A stretch of DNA of 64,000 nucleotides, taken from the NCBI GenBank assembly GCA_900104495.1, contig FMXS01000004.1, positions 62,001 to 126,000 on the forward strand, given 5' to 3'. The notes beneath the pieces are model-generated. The model ran no database searches and was not told where the DNA came from. It saw nothing but the letters and a program-made list of their open reading frames with translations. A program made the position numbers and the translations under genes. Below are positions 27,674 through 36,822 of the stretch, piece by piece. This DNA is from Ruminococcaceae bacterium FB2012. GTDB taxonomy: Bacteria; Bacillota; Clostridia; Oscillospirales; Ruminococcaceae. Numbering within the stretch: position 1 is the stretch's first letter; each line of letters starts with the position of its first letter.

Positions 27674-27843
27674 TGTAATCATATTGGCTTATTATCAGTC
27701 TGATTAATGACAGAGAGTCCGCAAGGACAAGGAACGTGTTCCGTTCACGGTTTGCATCGGCAGACTACCTTCACTATTCACCTGATGTCAGACTGAGCTT
27801 GTATGATTGCCTCTGTCAACGGTGGCAAAGGGAGGGAATGATT
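27674..27843 (+). promoter_or_regulatory. Structured 170-nt rpsU leader
   Basis: Unusually long untranslated leader. TCAGTCTGA (27695-27703) is perfectly complementary to TCAGACTGA (27788-27796), which would enclose an inner domain with a GTCC-GCAA-GGAC tetraloop hairpin and short GGAAC/GTTCC and CCGT/ACGG stems. A second CAGACTA copy inside the domain could compete for the first arm. No T tract is present, so control, if any, would act on translation or stability. It matches no riboswitch that I recognise. Confidence 0.5.
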
Positions 27844-28017
27844 TTGGCAGAAATCCGTGTTGGTAAAAACGAGACTCTGGATACCGCTCTTAAAAGATTT
27901 AAGAGATCTTGCGCAAAGGACGGCGTTATCGCAGAGGTTCGTAAGAGAGAGCACTATGAAAAGCCTTCGGTACGTCGCAAGAAGAAGTCCGAAGCTGCTC
28001 GTAAGCGCAAATATTAA
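27844..28017 (+). CDS. rpsU: 30S ribosomal protein S21
   Basis: 57-residue basic S21: AEIRVGKNETLDTALKRFK at the start and a C-terminal RRKKKSEAARKRKY. The start is TTG 27844, 7 bases after GGAGGG. The ATG six bases earlier (27838) lies only one base past that site and would add two residues not seen in S21. The frame stays open upstream to 27736, but that is leader sequence. Strong own promoter, own terminator. Confidence 0.94.
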   Translation: MAEIRVGKNETLDTALKRFKRSCAKDGVIAEVRKREHYEKPSVRRKKKSEAARKRKY

Positions 28018-28030
28018 TATCTGAAAAAGA

Positions 28031-28060
28031 GGCGGGCATTTGATTTGTCCGCCTTTTCGT
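28031..28060 (+). terminator. Terminator after rpsU
   Basis: Stem GGCGGGCA/TGTCCGCC (28031-28038 with 28046-28053, one G-U), then TTTTCGTTT. It lies between rpsU and yqeG. Confidence 0.8.
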
Positions 28061-28074
28061 TTAAGGAGAATATG

Positions 28075-28569
28075 ATGTTATTCAGACCCACTTATGTTTT
28101 TGACAAGATCGGCGAGGTGACGCCGGAGTTTCTGCGAAGGAAACATATCAAAGGGCTGATCCTCGATCTTGACAATACGCTGACCACACATAACAATCCC
28201 GTTCCGCCTCAGTCAAGTCTTGACTGGCTCGATACTATGAATCGTGCGGGAATAAAGCTGATGATCGTTTCCAATAATCACCCTCCGAGAGTGACGCCCT
28301 TTGCCGAACAGCTGGGCCTTGAATTTGAGGCCGAGGGCAAGAAGCCCCTCACTTTCGGCTATACCCGGGCGATCAAGCGAATGGGCCTTACCAACCGTGA
28401 TGTGGCCGCGGTGGGAGACCAGATCTTCACCGACGTCCTCGGGTCGAACCTAAAGGGCATCCGATCGATATTCGTGTTCCCCATCGAGCCCGAGAACAGC
28501 CTGCCTTTCCGCTTCAAACGCGCCTGTGAGAAGCCTTTTCTTCCCAAGAAGCCGGGAGGTGCAAAATGA
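28075..28569 (+). CDS. yqeG: YqeG-family HAD phosphatase
   Basis: HAD-superfamily phosphatase (IIIA) of 164 residues. Motif I is LILDLDNTLT, motif II VSNN, a Lys in EGKKPL, and motif III AVGDQIFTDVLG. The reaction substrate of YqeG is not firmly known; some relatives dephosphorylate phosphatidylglycerophosphate. Two ATGs stand in tandem (28072, 28075); AGGAG is 6 bases from the second, so I use that. The stop overlaps the next gene by 4 bp. Confidence 0.88.
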   Translation: MLFRPTYVFDKIGEVTPEFLRRKHIKGLILDLDNTLTTHNNPVPPQSSLDWLDTMNRAGIKLMIVSNNHPPRVTPFAEQLGLEFEAEGKKPLTFGYTRAIKRMGLTNRDVAAVGDQIFTDVLGSNLKGIRSIFVFPIEPENSLPFRFKRACEKPFLPKKPGGAK

Positions 28570-29435
28570 AAGCGCGCTTCGGCCCCGCCGGAAATTCCGA
28601 CAGCTTCTCCGCTAAGTATAAGTCCACGCTAAGCGCCCCGGAATATCTGTCCGGGATTGGCCTTGACCACTACGAATACCAGTGCGGCAGGGGAGTCAGG
28701 GTCAGCGACAGCCTCGCTGAAGGCCTGCGTTCGGAGGCGGAGAAATACGGTATCACGCTTTCCGTACACGCACCGTATTTCATATCCCTGTCCAGCGTCG
28801 AAAAGGAAAAGCGTGACAACAGCATAAACTACATAATCCAGTCCTGCGATGCCGCAAAACGTTTGGGCGCGGAGCGCATCGTCATCCACAGCGGGTCGTG
28901 CTCAAAGATCACCCGCGGGGAAGCTCTTGCCTTAGCCAATGACACACTGATAAGAGCCCGCCGTGAGGCTGCTGAGCGCGGCTTTGAGGATATCATCTTC
29001 TGCCCGGAAACAATGGGCAAGGTCAATCAACTGGGAGATCTCACCGAGGTGCTGGAACTCTGCCGCCTTGATGACAGCTTCCTGCCCTGTGTAGATTTCG
29101 GGCATCTCAATGCCCGTGGCTTCGGATGCATAAAGGGCAGAGAAGACTATCTCGTCATAATTGAAGAGATCGGCAGGATGCTGGGTACAGAGAGGCAGAA
29201 GAAATTCCACAGTCATTTTTCAAAGATCGAATATACCGTCCCCGGAGGCGAGAAAAAGCATCTCAATTTCGACGACTGCGGAGAATTCGGTCCCGACTAT
29301 GAGCCCCTTATGGAGCTTATCGCCGAAAAGGGACTTTCCCCGGTCATCATCTGCGAGAGCGCCGGCCGCCAGACCGAGGACGCACTTACTATGAAACAGC
29401 ATTATCTTTCCGCTTTAAAGGAGGCAGACAAATGA
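28566..29435 (+). CDS. Endonuclease IV-like TIM-barrel protein with altered metal site
   Basis: 289-residue sugar isomerase/AP endonuclease type barrel. Most zinc ligands of endonuclease IV are recognisable: SVHAPY, VIHSGS, CPETMGK, CVDFGHLNARG, FHSHFS and the final ICESAG. The Asp-x-His pair that completes the site in true Nfo (usually in DRHENIG) is replaced by a stretch reading NFDDCGEFGPDYEP. Abasic-site cleavage is therefore plausible but not assured. It overlaps yqeG and aroQ by 4 bp each, a tight operon. I leave the symbol blank for this reason. Confidence 0.72.
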   Translation: MKARFGPAGNSDSFSAKYKSTLSAPEYLSGIGLDHYEYQCGRGVRVSDSLAEGLRSEAEKYGITLSVHAPYFISLSSVEKEKRDNSINYIIQSCDAAKRLGAERIVIHSGSCSKITRGEALALANDTLIRARREAAERGFEDIIFCPETMGKVNQLGDLTEVLELCRLDDSFLPCVDFGHLNARGFGCIKGREDYLVIIEEIGRMLGTERQKKFHSHFSKIEYTVPGGEKKHLNFDDCGEFGPDYEPLMELIAEKGLSPVIICESAGRQTEDALTMKQHYLSALKEADK

Positions 29436-29875
29436 AGAAGATACTTGTTATCCACGGCCCGAACCTCAACCTGCTGGGGGAACGTGAACCCGGAGTCTAC
29501 GGCTCCGACACCTTCGACAGCATCAACGACGAGATACTTGCCATTGCGGTGGAAAAGGGACTGCACTGTGAAATATTCCAGTCCAATCACGAAGGAGAGA
29601 TCATCGACCAGCTCCACCTTGCAAGAAAGAGTTTCGACGGCGTTATACTCAACGCCGGAGCCTACACCCATTACAGCTATGCTATCCGTGACGCTATTGC
29701 CGCAATAAAGATACCCGTTATCGAAGTGCATCTGAGCAACATCCACGCCCGGGACGAATTCAGACATACCTCTGTTATCGCTCCCGTCTGCGTCGGACAG
29801 ATCGCCGGCTTCGGCAAGAGAAGCTATTTCCTTGCCGTAGAAGCTATGAAGGAGATGCTTGAAGATGCCAAGTGA
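29432..29875 (+). CDS. aroQ: 3-dehydroquinate dehydratase, type II
   Basis: Shikimate-pathway enzyme converting 3-dehydroquinate to 3-dehydroshikimate. 147 residues with the type II pattern: IHGPNLNLLGEREPGVYG (catalytic Tyr of the lid), FQSNHEGEIIDQLH, LNAGAYTHYSYAIRDA, EVHLSNIHARDEFR, and GFGKRSY. RBS AAAGGAGG. The order aroQ-pepQ-efp is common in Clostridia. Confidence 0.96.
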   Translation: MKKILVIHGPNLNLLGEREPGVYGSDTFDSINDEILAIAVEKGLHCEIFQSNHEGEIIDQLHLARKSFDGVILNAGAYTHYSYAIRDAIAAIKIPVIEVHLSNIHARDEFRHTSVIAPVCVGQIAGFGKRSYFLAVEAMKEMLEDAK

Positions 29876-30941
29876 GTTTTCTCCGCTTTATATGCTGATG
29901 AGCGAGATCGGCACCTTCACCGACTGCGCTCTTATAACCGACGATACCGACCGTCGCTATTTCACCGGGATGAAATCCAGCGCCGGCACCCTTGCGGTGT
30001 TCAGCGATGCGGCCTATCTTATCATAGATTCCCGCTATATCGAAAAGGCCCGCAAGACAGTCACCGGCTGCGAGGTCATCCTGCAAACGAAGCTCTACGA
30101 TCAGCTCAACGAGCTTATTGCAAAGCACGATGCCGTAAAAGTCTCGGTGAACACTTCAAAGACAACGGTAGAGCAGTTCAATGCTCTTTCGGAGAAGATC
30201 TCCTGCGAACTGGACGGCTCGGATGAACTTGCCGAAACCGTCCGCTCCATAAGAGCCGTCAAGCGGGGCGAGGAGATCGAATTTATGATCGCTGCCCAGC
30301 GTATCGCCGAGAGCGGTTTCACTCATATGCTTGACTGCATCAAGCCCGGCGTTTCAGAGCGGGAGCTTCAGCTTGAACTGGATCACTATATGCTCTCTAA
30401 CGGTGCAGAGGCTCTATCCTTTGATACCATTGCCTTGACCGGGAAGAATACGTCCATGCCCCACGGCGTCCCTGGAAGCGATACCGTCAAGGAGGGCGAT
30501 TTTGTCCTGCTGGACTTCGGCGCAGTTGTGAACGGCTGGCACAGCGATATGACCCGTACCGTCTGCGTCGGTCAGCCCACGGAAGAGATGCGGAAGGTCT
30601 ATGATATTGTCCTTAATGCTCAGCTTGCAGGGATCGCCGCCGTCAGAGAAGGCATTGCCGCAAGCGACCTTGACGCGGCTGCCCGCAAGGTGATCTCCGA
30701 TGCCGGCTACGGCGAATATTTCGGGCATTCCCTCGGTCACGGCGTCGGAATGGACATCCACGAGCCGCCCTTTGCCTCTCCCGTCAGCAAGGAGATACTT
30801 GCCGCAGATATGGTGGTCACCGTCGAGCCGGGAATCTATCTTCCCGATAAATTCGGCGTCCGCATCGAGGATTTTGTTGTCGTCCGTGAGGACGGATGCT
30901 TCAATATGACCGCCGCCCCGAAGGAGCTTATCATCCTCTAA
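29865..30941 (+). CDS. pepQ: Xaa-Pro peptidase (M24 family)
   Basis: Metalloaminopeptidase-fold protease that cleaves Xaa-Pro bonds; 358 residues. Creatinase-type N-terminal domain (1-130), then the M24 domain with the five metal ligands in DFGAVVNGWHSDMTRT, GHSLGHGVGMDIHE, VTVEPGIYLP and VRIEDFVVV. ATG 29865 is preferred (AAGGAG about 10 bases upstream); TTG 29859 is closer to that site but possible. It overlaps aroQ by 11 bp. Whether it acts on dipeptides (PepQ) or longer peptides (PepP) is not resolvable here. Confidence 0.92.
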   Translation: MPSEFSPLYMLMSEIGTFTDCALITDDTDRRYFTGMKSSAGTLAVFSDAAYLIIDSRYIEKARKTVTGCEVILQTKLYDQLNELIAKHDAVKVSVNTSKTTVEQFNALSEKISCELDGSDELAETVRSIRAVKRGEEIEFMIAAQRIAESGFTHMLDCIKPGVSERELQLELDHYMLSNGAEALSFDTIALTGKNTSMPHGVPGSDTVKEGDFVLLDFGAVVNGWHSDMTRTVCVGQPTEEMRKVYDIVLNAQLAGIAAVREGIAASDLDAAARKVISDAGYGEYFGHSLGHGVGMDIHEPPFASPVSKEILAADMVVTVEPGIYLPDKFGVRIEDFVVVREDGCFNMTAAPKELIIL

Positions 30942-30985
30942 GTGTAAATATATTATGAATGATAGCAAAAATACTCTGAAAACAC

Positions 30986-31014
30986 TTGCAAAATGCTTGA
31001 AAATAAGGTAAAAT
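30986..31014 (+). promoter_or_regulatory. Probable promoter of efp
   Basis: TTGCAA (30986-30991), 17-bp spacer, TAAAAT (31009-31014); a TATAAT also overlaps at 31014-31019 but lacks a well-spaced -35. It leaves a leader of about 70 nt. Confidence 0.5.
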
Positions 31015-31088
31015 ATAATGTAAGGATTTTTAAAAAATCAGTTTAACAGTGGCTGTGTCAGCCGAATAAAATAATGGAGGTAGAATTT

Positions 31089-31646
31089 ATGATTACTGCC
31101 GGCGATTTCAGAAACGGTGTAACGTTTGAAGAGGAAGGCAACGTAATGCAGATCGTTGAGTTCCAGCACGTTAAGCCCGGTAAAGGCGCTGCATTCGTAA
31201 GAGCCAAGGTCAAGAACGTAATTACCGGTTCCGTGGTTGAAAAGACCTACAACCCCACCGCTAAGTTCCCGACCGCTTTTGTTGAGAGAAAGGATATGGA
31301 GTATTCCTATAACGACGGAAATCTCTATTATTTCATGGACCCCGAGAGCTATGAGCTGGTTCCCGTAAACGCTTCCGAGCTTTCCGAGAACTTCAAGTTC
31401 GTCAAGGAGAACATGATCTGCAAGATCCTGTCCTACAAGGGCAAGGTCTTCGGCGTGGAGCCTCCCTTCTTCGTTGACCTTGAGGTCACCGAGACGGAGC
31501 CCGGCCTTGCAGGCAACACCGCTACCAACGCCACCAAGCCCGCCACCGTTGAGACCGGTGCCGAGATCAAGGTGCCCCTGTTCATCAACATCGGCGACAA
31601 GATCAGGATCGACACCCGTACCTGCGAGTACATGGAGCGTGCTTGA
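31089..31646 (+). CDS. efp: Elongation factor P
   Basis: Relieves ribosome stalling at consecutive prolines. 185 residues, three beta-barrel domains: MITAGDFRNGVTFE, the tip loop HVKPGKGAAFVRAK (Lys at the modification position), VEPPFFVDLEVTETEPG, and the closing INIGDKIRIDTRT. ATG 31089 follows GGAGGT by 7 bases; the frame is open five codons further up without an RBS. No EF-P modification gene is nearby. Confidence 0.96.
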   Translation: MITAGDFRNGVTFEEEGNVMQIVEFQHVKPGKGAAFVRAKVKNVITGSVVEKTYNPTAKFPTAFVERKDMEYSYNDGNLYYFMDPESYELVPVNASELSENFKFVKENMICKILSYKGKVFGVEPPFFVDLEVTETEPGLAGNTATNATKPATVETGAEIKVPLFINIGDKIRIDTRTCEYMERA

Positions 31647-31676
31647 TAAGTTTTTTACGATCGGAGGTCTGCAATT

Positions 31677-32093
31677 ATGGAACTGACAAATAAAGCCTCT
31701 TATCTCCTCGGATTGATGGACGGCCTCGGTATCGACGAGAATACCAAGGAGGGCAAGGTCCTCAAGGCAATGTCCGATCTGCTGAAGGAAATGGCGGAGA
31801 CTATCGAAGATCTGTCCGTTGAGCTGGATGAGACCGTTGAACTCGTTGATACCCTCGATCAGGACCTCGGCGATGTTGAGGAGATCGTTTACGATCTCGA
31901 CGACGATGACGACGAGGACGACGAGGACGATGACTTTGAGGACTGCGAGTATGAGTGCGTTTGCCCCACCTGCGGCGATACGATCTATCTTGACGAAAGC
32001 CTCGTAGAAGAGGGCTCTATCGACTGCCCCAACTGCGGCGAAAAGCTGGAGTTCGACTTTGAAGAGGAAGAAGAGGACGGCAAGGAGGAGTGA
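31677..32093 (+). CDS. CD1247-like acidic zinc-ribbon protein
   Basis: 138 residues in three parts: a helical N-terminus (NKASYLLGLMDGLGI, then a heptad-rich 30-65), a very acidic run of Asp and Glu (about 75-90), and a zinc ribbon CPTCGDTIYL with CPNCGEKLEF, ending in an acidic tail. This arrangement matches the clostridial family named after CD1247; its function is unknown. It sits 30 bp behind efp with RBS CGGAGG, as it does in many relatives, hinting at a link to translation (inference only). Confidence 0.8.
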   Translation: MELTNKASYLLGLMDGLGIDENTKEGKVLKAMSDLLKEMAETIEDLSVELDETVELVDTLDQDLGDVEEIVYDLDDDDDEDDEDDDFEDCEYECVCPTCGDTIYLDESLVEEGSIDCPNCGEKLEFDFEEEEEDGKEE

Positions 32094-32127
32094 TCCTTCC
32101 GCGTCCGAAAAAATGAAAATATAACAA

Positions 32128-32245
32128 TAGTTTCAGGGGTGGTGAAAGTCCACACCGGAGGTGACAGTCCTCGACCGCTCGAAAGAGCGCTGATTCGGTG
32201 AAATTCCGAAACCGACGGTTAAAGTCCGGACGGAAGAAACGACGG
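32128..32245 (+). ncRNA. FMN riboswitch (RFN element)
   Basis: The conserved RFN core is readable: AGGGGTGGTGAAAGTCCACACC, then CCGGAGGTGACAGTCC, the variable GCTC-GAAA-GAGC hairpin, TTCGGTGAAATTCCGAA, and CCGACGGTTAAAGTCCGGA closed by GGAAGAAA. FMN binding should favour the terminator at 32263 and shut off the riboflavin transporter. Confidence 0.95.
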
Positions 32246-32262
32246 TTCATTTATGAATTTGC

Positions 32263-32290
32263 GCCCCCGAGTTTTTCGGGGGCTTTTCAT
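32263..32290 (+). terminator. Expression-platform terminator of the FMN riboswitch
   Basis: GCCCCCGA/TCGGGGGC (32263-32270 with 32276-32283), then TTTTCATTTT; it lies between the aptamer and ribU. Confidence 0.88.
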
Positions 32291-32332
32291 TTTCCCGCTG
32301 TTTCTCCAAATATGAATATTGGAGGAATAAAA

Positions 32333-33037
32333 ATGAGTACAAAATCAATATCAGCTAACAGAGGTAATTCGGCAATGAATGTGAAGAAAATGTCTATATT
32401 GGCAATGTTTATCGCGCTGGGCTATTTGTGCCTGTTCGTATTCAGATTCAAGGTCACATTTCTGACACTTGATTTCAAGGATGTATTTATTACGATGGCA
32501 GGCTTCGTTTACGGCCCGATAGCGGCGTTGGCAGTCGCACTGACCGAGACTCTCCTTGAGCTTGCCACCATTTCAGATACCGGCTTCTGGGGAGCTTTGA
32601 TGAACTTTGTGGGAAGTGCAGCATTTGCTGTCACTGCATCGCTTATCTATAAGTTTAACAAGACTTTTAAAGGTGCGGTGATCGGTCTTGTCGCTGCCGT
32701 GTTCAGCATGACAGCAGTGATGATGCCTATGAATATCCTTATCACACCTATCTACGCTCATACCGATGCCAAGACTGTTGTCAGCATGATACCCAAGCTT
32801 TTGCTTCCCTTTAACCTCATCAAGGGTATGCTCAACGCTTCGATAGCCTTCATTCTTTATAAGCCGCTTTCTCAAGCTCTGAGAGCTACGGGTATGCTTC
32901 CCAAGAGCTCGGCCTCTTTCAGTATGAACAGAAGATCGCTTTTCGGACTTCTTGCAGCAGCAGCAGTTATTGTTGCTTCAGTAGTATTGATCTTTACCGT
33001 TTTTGACGGAAGCAGCTTTGAGATCGTCAAGCAGTAA
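32333..33037 (+). CDS. ribU: Riboflavin ECF transporter S component RibU
   Basis: Membrane substrate-binding component of an ECF vitamin transporter; 234 residues, about six hydrophobic helices starting at residue 22. The family's LDFKDVFITMAGFVYGP loop and the later MNILITPIYA are present. The FMN riboswitch directly upstream supports riboflavin as cargo. ATG 32333 follows GGAGGAATAA. The ECF ATPase and T components are not in this window; they are usually shared and encoded elsewhere. Confidence 0.93.
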   Translation: MSTKSISANRGNSAMNVKKMSILAMFIALGYLCLFVFRFKVTFLTLDFKDVFITMAGFVYGPIAALAVALTETLLELATISDTGFWGALMNFVGSAAFAVTASLIYKFNKTFKGAVIGLVAAVFSMTAVMMPMNILITPIYAHTDAKTVVSMIPKLLLPFNLIKGMLNASIAFILYKPLSQALRATGMLPKSSASFSMNRRSLFGLLAAAAVIVASVVLIFTVFDGSSFEIVKQ

Positions 33038-33060
33038 TTTCTGACATACTTCTTATATCG

Positions 33061-33098
33061 ATAAAACAATAAAAGCCCTGCGAATGTTCCGCAGGGCT
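33061..33098 (-). terminator. Terminator of metK
   Basis: 9-bp stem AGCCCTGCG/CGCAGGGCT (33074-33098). On the minus strand it is followed by TTTTATTGTTTT; on the plus strand only a weak T-rich tail follows, though it may also stop ribU transcripts. Confidence 0.8.
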
Positions 33099-33109
33099 AA
33101 ATTGTTATG

Positions 33110-34282
<1,173 letters not shown>

Positions 34283-34329
34283 ATTGTCCTCCTCTATGCA
34301 GCTTTGCTGCGACTGTTTTTTCAGAGAAT

Positions 34330-34356
34330 AGAAAAAGGCGCTTCTTCCGAAACGCC
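34330..34356 (-). terminator. Expression-platform terminator of the SAM riboswitch
   Basis: On the minus strand GGCGTTTC-GGAA-GAAGCGCC followed by TTTTTC, located between the aptamer and metK. Confidence 0.85.
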
Positions 34357-34364
34357 GATCTTTG

Positions 34365-34464
34365 ATCCTCATCTTTCGGAATAATACCGCAGGATTTGGC
34401 ACCTTGAATTGCTTCAGGTTGCCGGGCTTCACAGGACCTGTTTCCTCAGCCGCTCTTGATAAGG
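34365..34464 (-). ncRNA. SAM-I riboswitch (S box)
   Basis: On the minus strand: TTATCAAGAGCGGCTGAGG, then AAGCCCGGCAACC, AAGGTGCCAAATCCTGC and GAAAGATGAGG, which are the S-box core segments in order. SAM binding should promote the terminator at 34330-34356 and repress metK. Confidence 0.95.
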
Positions 34465-34483
34465 TAATATTATTATATAGATT

Positions 34484-34512
34484 ATTATACAACAAACCGC
34501 GAATTATGTCAA
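34484..34512 (-). promoter_or_regulatory. Promoter of the metK leader
   Basis: Minus strand TTGACA (34507-34512), 17-bp spacer, TATAAT (34484-34489): full consensus. Confidence 0.92.
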
Positions 34513-34528
34513 TAGCGTAATGAAAAGT

Positions 34529-35251
34529 TTACAGACTGTGCAATTTGTGTATGGGCTCGTTGGAGAGTATCTTCTCCCCATTATTGGCAATGCGCTTTAT
34601 CATCCTCTCGTCGAATTTCGAGCGAAGGATGTCCTCTGCCTCGCCTAACAGAGCGTGTCCGCTGGTGGGACGGTGATAGTCGGTGCCCAGCACATAAACG
34701 AAACCGTCCTTTATCAGCTTTTTGATCTTCCCCCTGGAGGAGAACTTGGTGAAGGATACTGCATTTATCTGCCCGATAACGTCAAGGCTCATCAGTTCCG
34801 CCAGCTCGTTGTAGGAGGTGAAGTTCAGATATCTTTCGATGTGGGCCACCATGATCTTCAGCTGATTCATGCCGGCAAGTTCCTCGGTGTCATTGACGAT
34901 TGAGCGGGTTATCTTGGTGTAGGGCATTTCCCACAGCAGATAATCCGTCCCTTGAAGACAGAGCTTCGGGGTGTCGTCACACTTGACAAGGGCGTGATTG
35001 TAAAGCACCTCAGCTCCCAACACGATCTTCGGATGCTCGGGCTTTAAATGGGGCTTCAGCTTTTCGTAGGCTTCGTTGCGGCGGTTTATAAAGCCGTCGA
35101 TGCTTATTTCCTGCATATAGAAATGCGGAGTGGCGCAAACGATGTCAACACCGTCCTCAGCCATCATGTCAAGAAGCTCCACCGATTCCTCGATGTTTCT
35201 TGAACCGTCATCTATCCCCGGCAGGATATGTGAATGAAAATCTATCTTCAT
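34529..35251 (-). CDS. CpsB/CapC-family PHP-type tyrosine phosphatase
   Basis: 240-residue PHP-fold manganese phosphatase. Metal motifs: FHSHILPGIDDGS at the N-terminus, CATPHFY, VAHIERY and LGTDYHRPT. In Gram-positives CpsB dephosphorylates the CpsD tyrosine kinase controlling capsule or exopolysaccharide. No CpsC, CpsD or polysaccharide cluster is near, so its partner is elsewhere or its substrate differs. RBS GGAGG lies before the ATG, and it has its own promoter. Confidence 0.87.
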   Translation of the reverse strand: MKIDFHSHILPGIDDGSRNIEESVELLDMMAEDGVDIVCATPHFYMQEISIDGFINRRNEAYEKLKPHLKPEHPKIVLGAEVLYNHALVKCDDTPKLCLQGTDYLLWEMPYTKITRSIVNDTEELAGMNQLKIMVAHIERYLNFTSYNELAELMSLDVIGQINAVSFTKFSSRGKIKKLIKDGFVYVLGTDYHRPTSGHALLGEAEDILRSKFDERMIKRIANNGEKILSNEPIHKLHSL

Positions 35252-35271
35252 ACTCTTTTCCTCCGATACAA

Positions 35272-35300
35272 ATTATACCATTTTTTGTCTTTGAAGTCAA
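35272..35300 (-). promoter_or_regulatory. Promoter of the CpsB-like gene
   Basis: Minus strand TTGACT (35295-35300), 17-bp spacer, TATAAT (35272-35277) with a TGG extended -10. Confidence 0.82.
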
Positions 35301-35374
35301 GAATAACTCGGATATAAGCATCAAGAAATGAATTATTCGTTTTATTGTTATTTTGTTAATTTTAACGAAAGCTA

Positions 35375-35403
35375 TTGACGCGGGAGCAAAAAAGTGCTAT
35401 TAT
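35375..35403 (+). promoter_or_regulatory. Promoter of lysA
   Basis: TTGACG (35375-35380), 17-bp spacer, TATTAT (35398-35403). Confidence 0.7.
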
Positions 35404-35467
35404 ACTAATATGTTTTTGATTTAAAGCATTAGCATATACTCAATTTTAAAGCAAGGGAATGATAAAA

Positions 35468-36736
35468 ATGAAAACTCCTTTTATCACGAAAGCAAAGGCC
35501 GAAGAGATCATTGCCAAGTATCCCACCCCCTTTCACATCTACGATGAGGCGGGCATCAGAAAGAACGCAAGAGATCTTTACAAGGCTTTTTCCTGGAACA
35601 AGGGCTACCGCGAGTTTTTTGCGGTGAAGGCTACCCCCAATCCTTATATATTGAAGATCCTCAAGGAGGAGGGCTGCGGAGTTGACTGCTCCTCTCTCAC
35701 CGAGCTGATGATGAGTGAGTGCTGCGGCTTTTCCGGCAGCGACATCATGTTCTCCTCCAACGTCACCCCCGAGGAGGATATGAAAAAGGCCTCCGAATTG
35801 GGCGCTTTCATCAACCTTGACGATATTACCCATATAGAATTCCTCGAGAACCTCTGCGGCCTTCCCGAGACGCTGTTCTGCCGCTTCAATCCCGGTGGGC
35901 ATTTTGAACTGGAAAACAAGATCATGGACGACCCCGGCGACGCCAAATACGGCTTTACCCGTGAGCAGCTCTTTGAAGGTTTCAAAATCCTTAAAGCCAA
36001 GGGCGTTAAGCACTTCGGACTCCATGCCTTTCTTGCGTCCAACACCGTTACGAATAATTACTACCCGAAGCTCGCAAGGATTCTCTTTGAACTTGCGGTT
36101 GAACTGAATAAAGAGACCGGCGCCGACATCAAGTACATCAACCTTTCCGGCGGCGTGGGAGTCTCCTATCTGCCCGACGTTCCTCAGAACGACATCTTCG
36201 CTATCGGCGAGGGCGTACACAAGGCCTTTGATGAAGTACTTGTCCCTGCGGGCATGGGCGATGTTGCCATATTTACAGAGCTTGGCAGATATATGCTTGC
36301 TCCCTACGGCCACCTTGTTACAAAGTGCATCCATCAGAAGCATATCTATAAGGAATACATCGGATGCGATGCCTGCGCATGCAACCTGATGCGTCCCGCT
36401 ATGTACGGCTCCTATCATCATATTACCGTTCTCGGTAAGGAGAACGCTCCCTGCGACCACAAGTACGACGTTACCGGCGGCCTCTGCGAGAACAACGACA
36501 AGTTCGCTATCGACCGTATGCTCCCCGAGATCGACATCGGAGACATCCTGGTGATACACGATACCGGCGCTCACGGCTTCGCAATGGGCTACAACTACAA
36601 CGGCAAGCTCCGCTCTGCCGAGCTTCTGCTCAAAGAGGACGGCTCCGTTCAGATGATACGGCGCGCCGAGACGCCTTCCGATTACTTCCGCACCTTTGAT
36701 TTCTCCGGCATTTTGGATAAATATATAGAAAAGTAA
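35468..36736 (+). CDS. lysA: Diaminopimelate decarboxylase
   Basis: PLP enzyme that converts meso-diaminopimelate to lysine; 422 residues. The PLP lysine is in FFAVKATPNP, then GVDCSSLTEL, LSGGVGVSY, and the dimer-interface Cys region GCDACACNLMRPAMYG, followed by TGGLCENNDKFA. ATG 35468 is 10 bases behind AAGGGA; the ATG at 35459 is too close to it. It belongs to the LysA branch without the aspartokinase fusion. Own promoter and terminator make it monocistronic. Confidence 0.94.
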   Translation: MKTPFITKAKAEEIIAKYPTPFHIYDEAGIRKNARDLYKAFSWNKGYREFFAVKATPNPYILKILKEEGCGVDCSSLTELMMSECCGFSGSDIMFSSNVTPEEDMKKASELGAFINLDDITHIEFLENLCGLPETLFCRFNPGGHFELENKIMDDPGDAKYGFTREQLFEGFKILKAKGVKHFGLHAFLASNTVTNNYYPKLARILFELAVELNKETGADIKYINLSGGVGVSYLPDVPQNDIFAIGEGVHKAFDEVLVPAGMGDVAIFTELGRYMLAPYGHLVTKCIHQKHIYKEYIGCDACACNLMRPAMYGSYHHITVLGKENAPCDHKYDVTGGLCENNDKFAIDRMLPEIDIGDILVIHDTGAHGFAMGYNYNGKLRSAELLLKEDGSVQMIRRAETPSDYFRTFDFSGILDKYIEK

Positions 36737-36744
36737 ACAAAGCG

Positions 36745-36779
36745 ATGCGCTCCGACAATATCGGGGCGCATATTTTTTT
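36745..36779 (+). terminator. Terminator after lysA
   Basis: 11-bp stem ATGCGCTCCGA/TCGGGGCGCAT (36745-36755 with 36761-36771), then ATTTTTTT. Confidence 0.88.
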
Positions 36780-36822
36780 GCCTCCTGTGCTATAAATATA
36801 GTAAAGGACAAGGAGGCAGAAA

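Noticed and set aside
32198..32332. 45-residue N-terminal extension of RibU
   Set aside because: It would be encoded by the FMN riboswitch and its terminator; ATG 32333 follows GGAGG.
34283..34495. 71-residue N-terminal extension of MetK
   Set aside because: This is the SAM-I riboswitch; the conserved MetK start is at 34282.
35429..36811. 460-codon open frame on the minus strand opposite lysA
   Set aside because: Antisense shadow; overlaps the lysA promoter and terminator.
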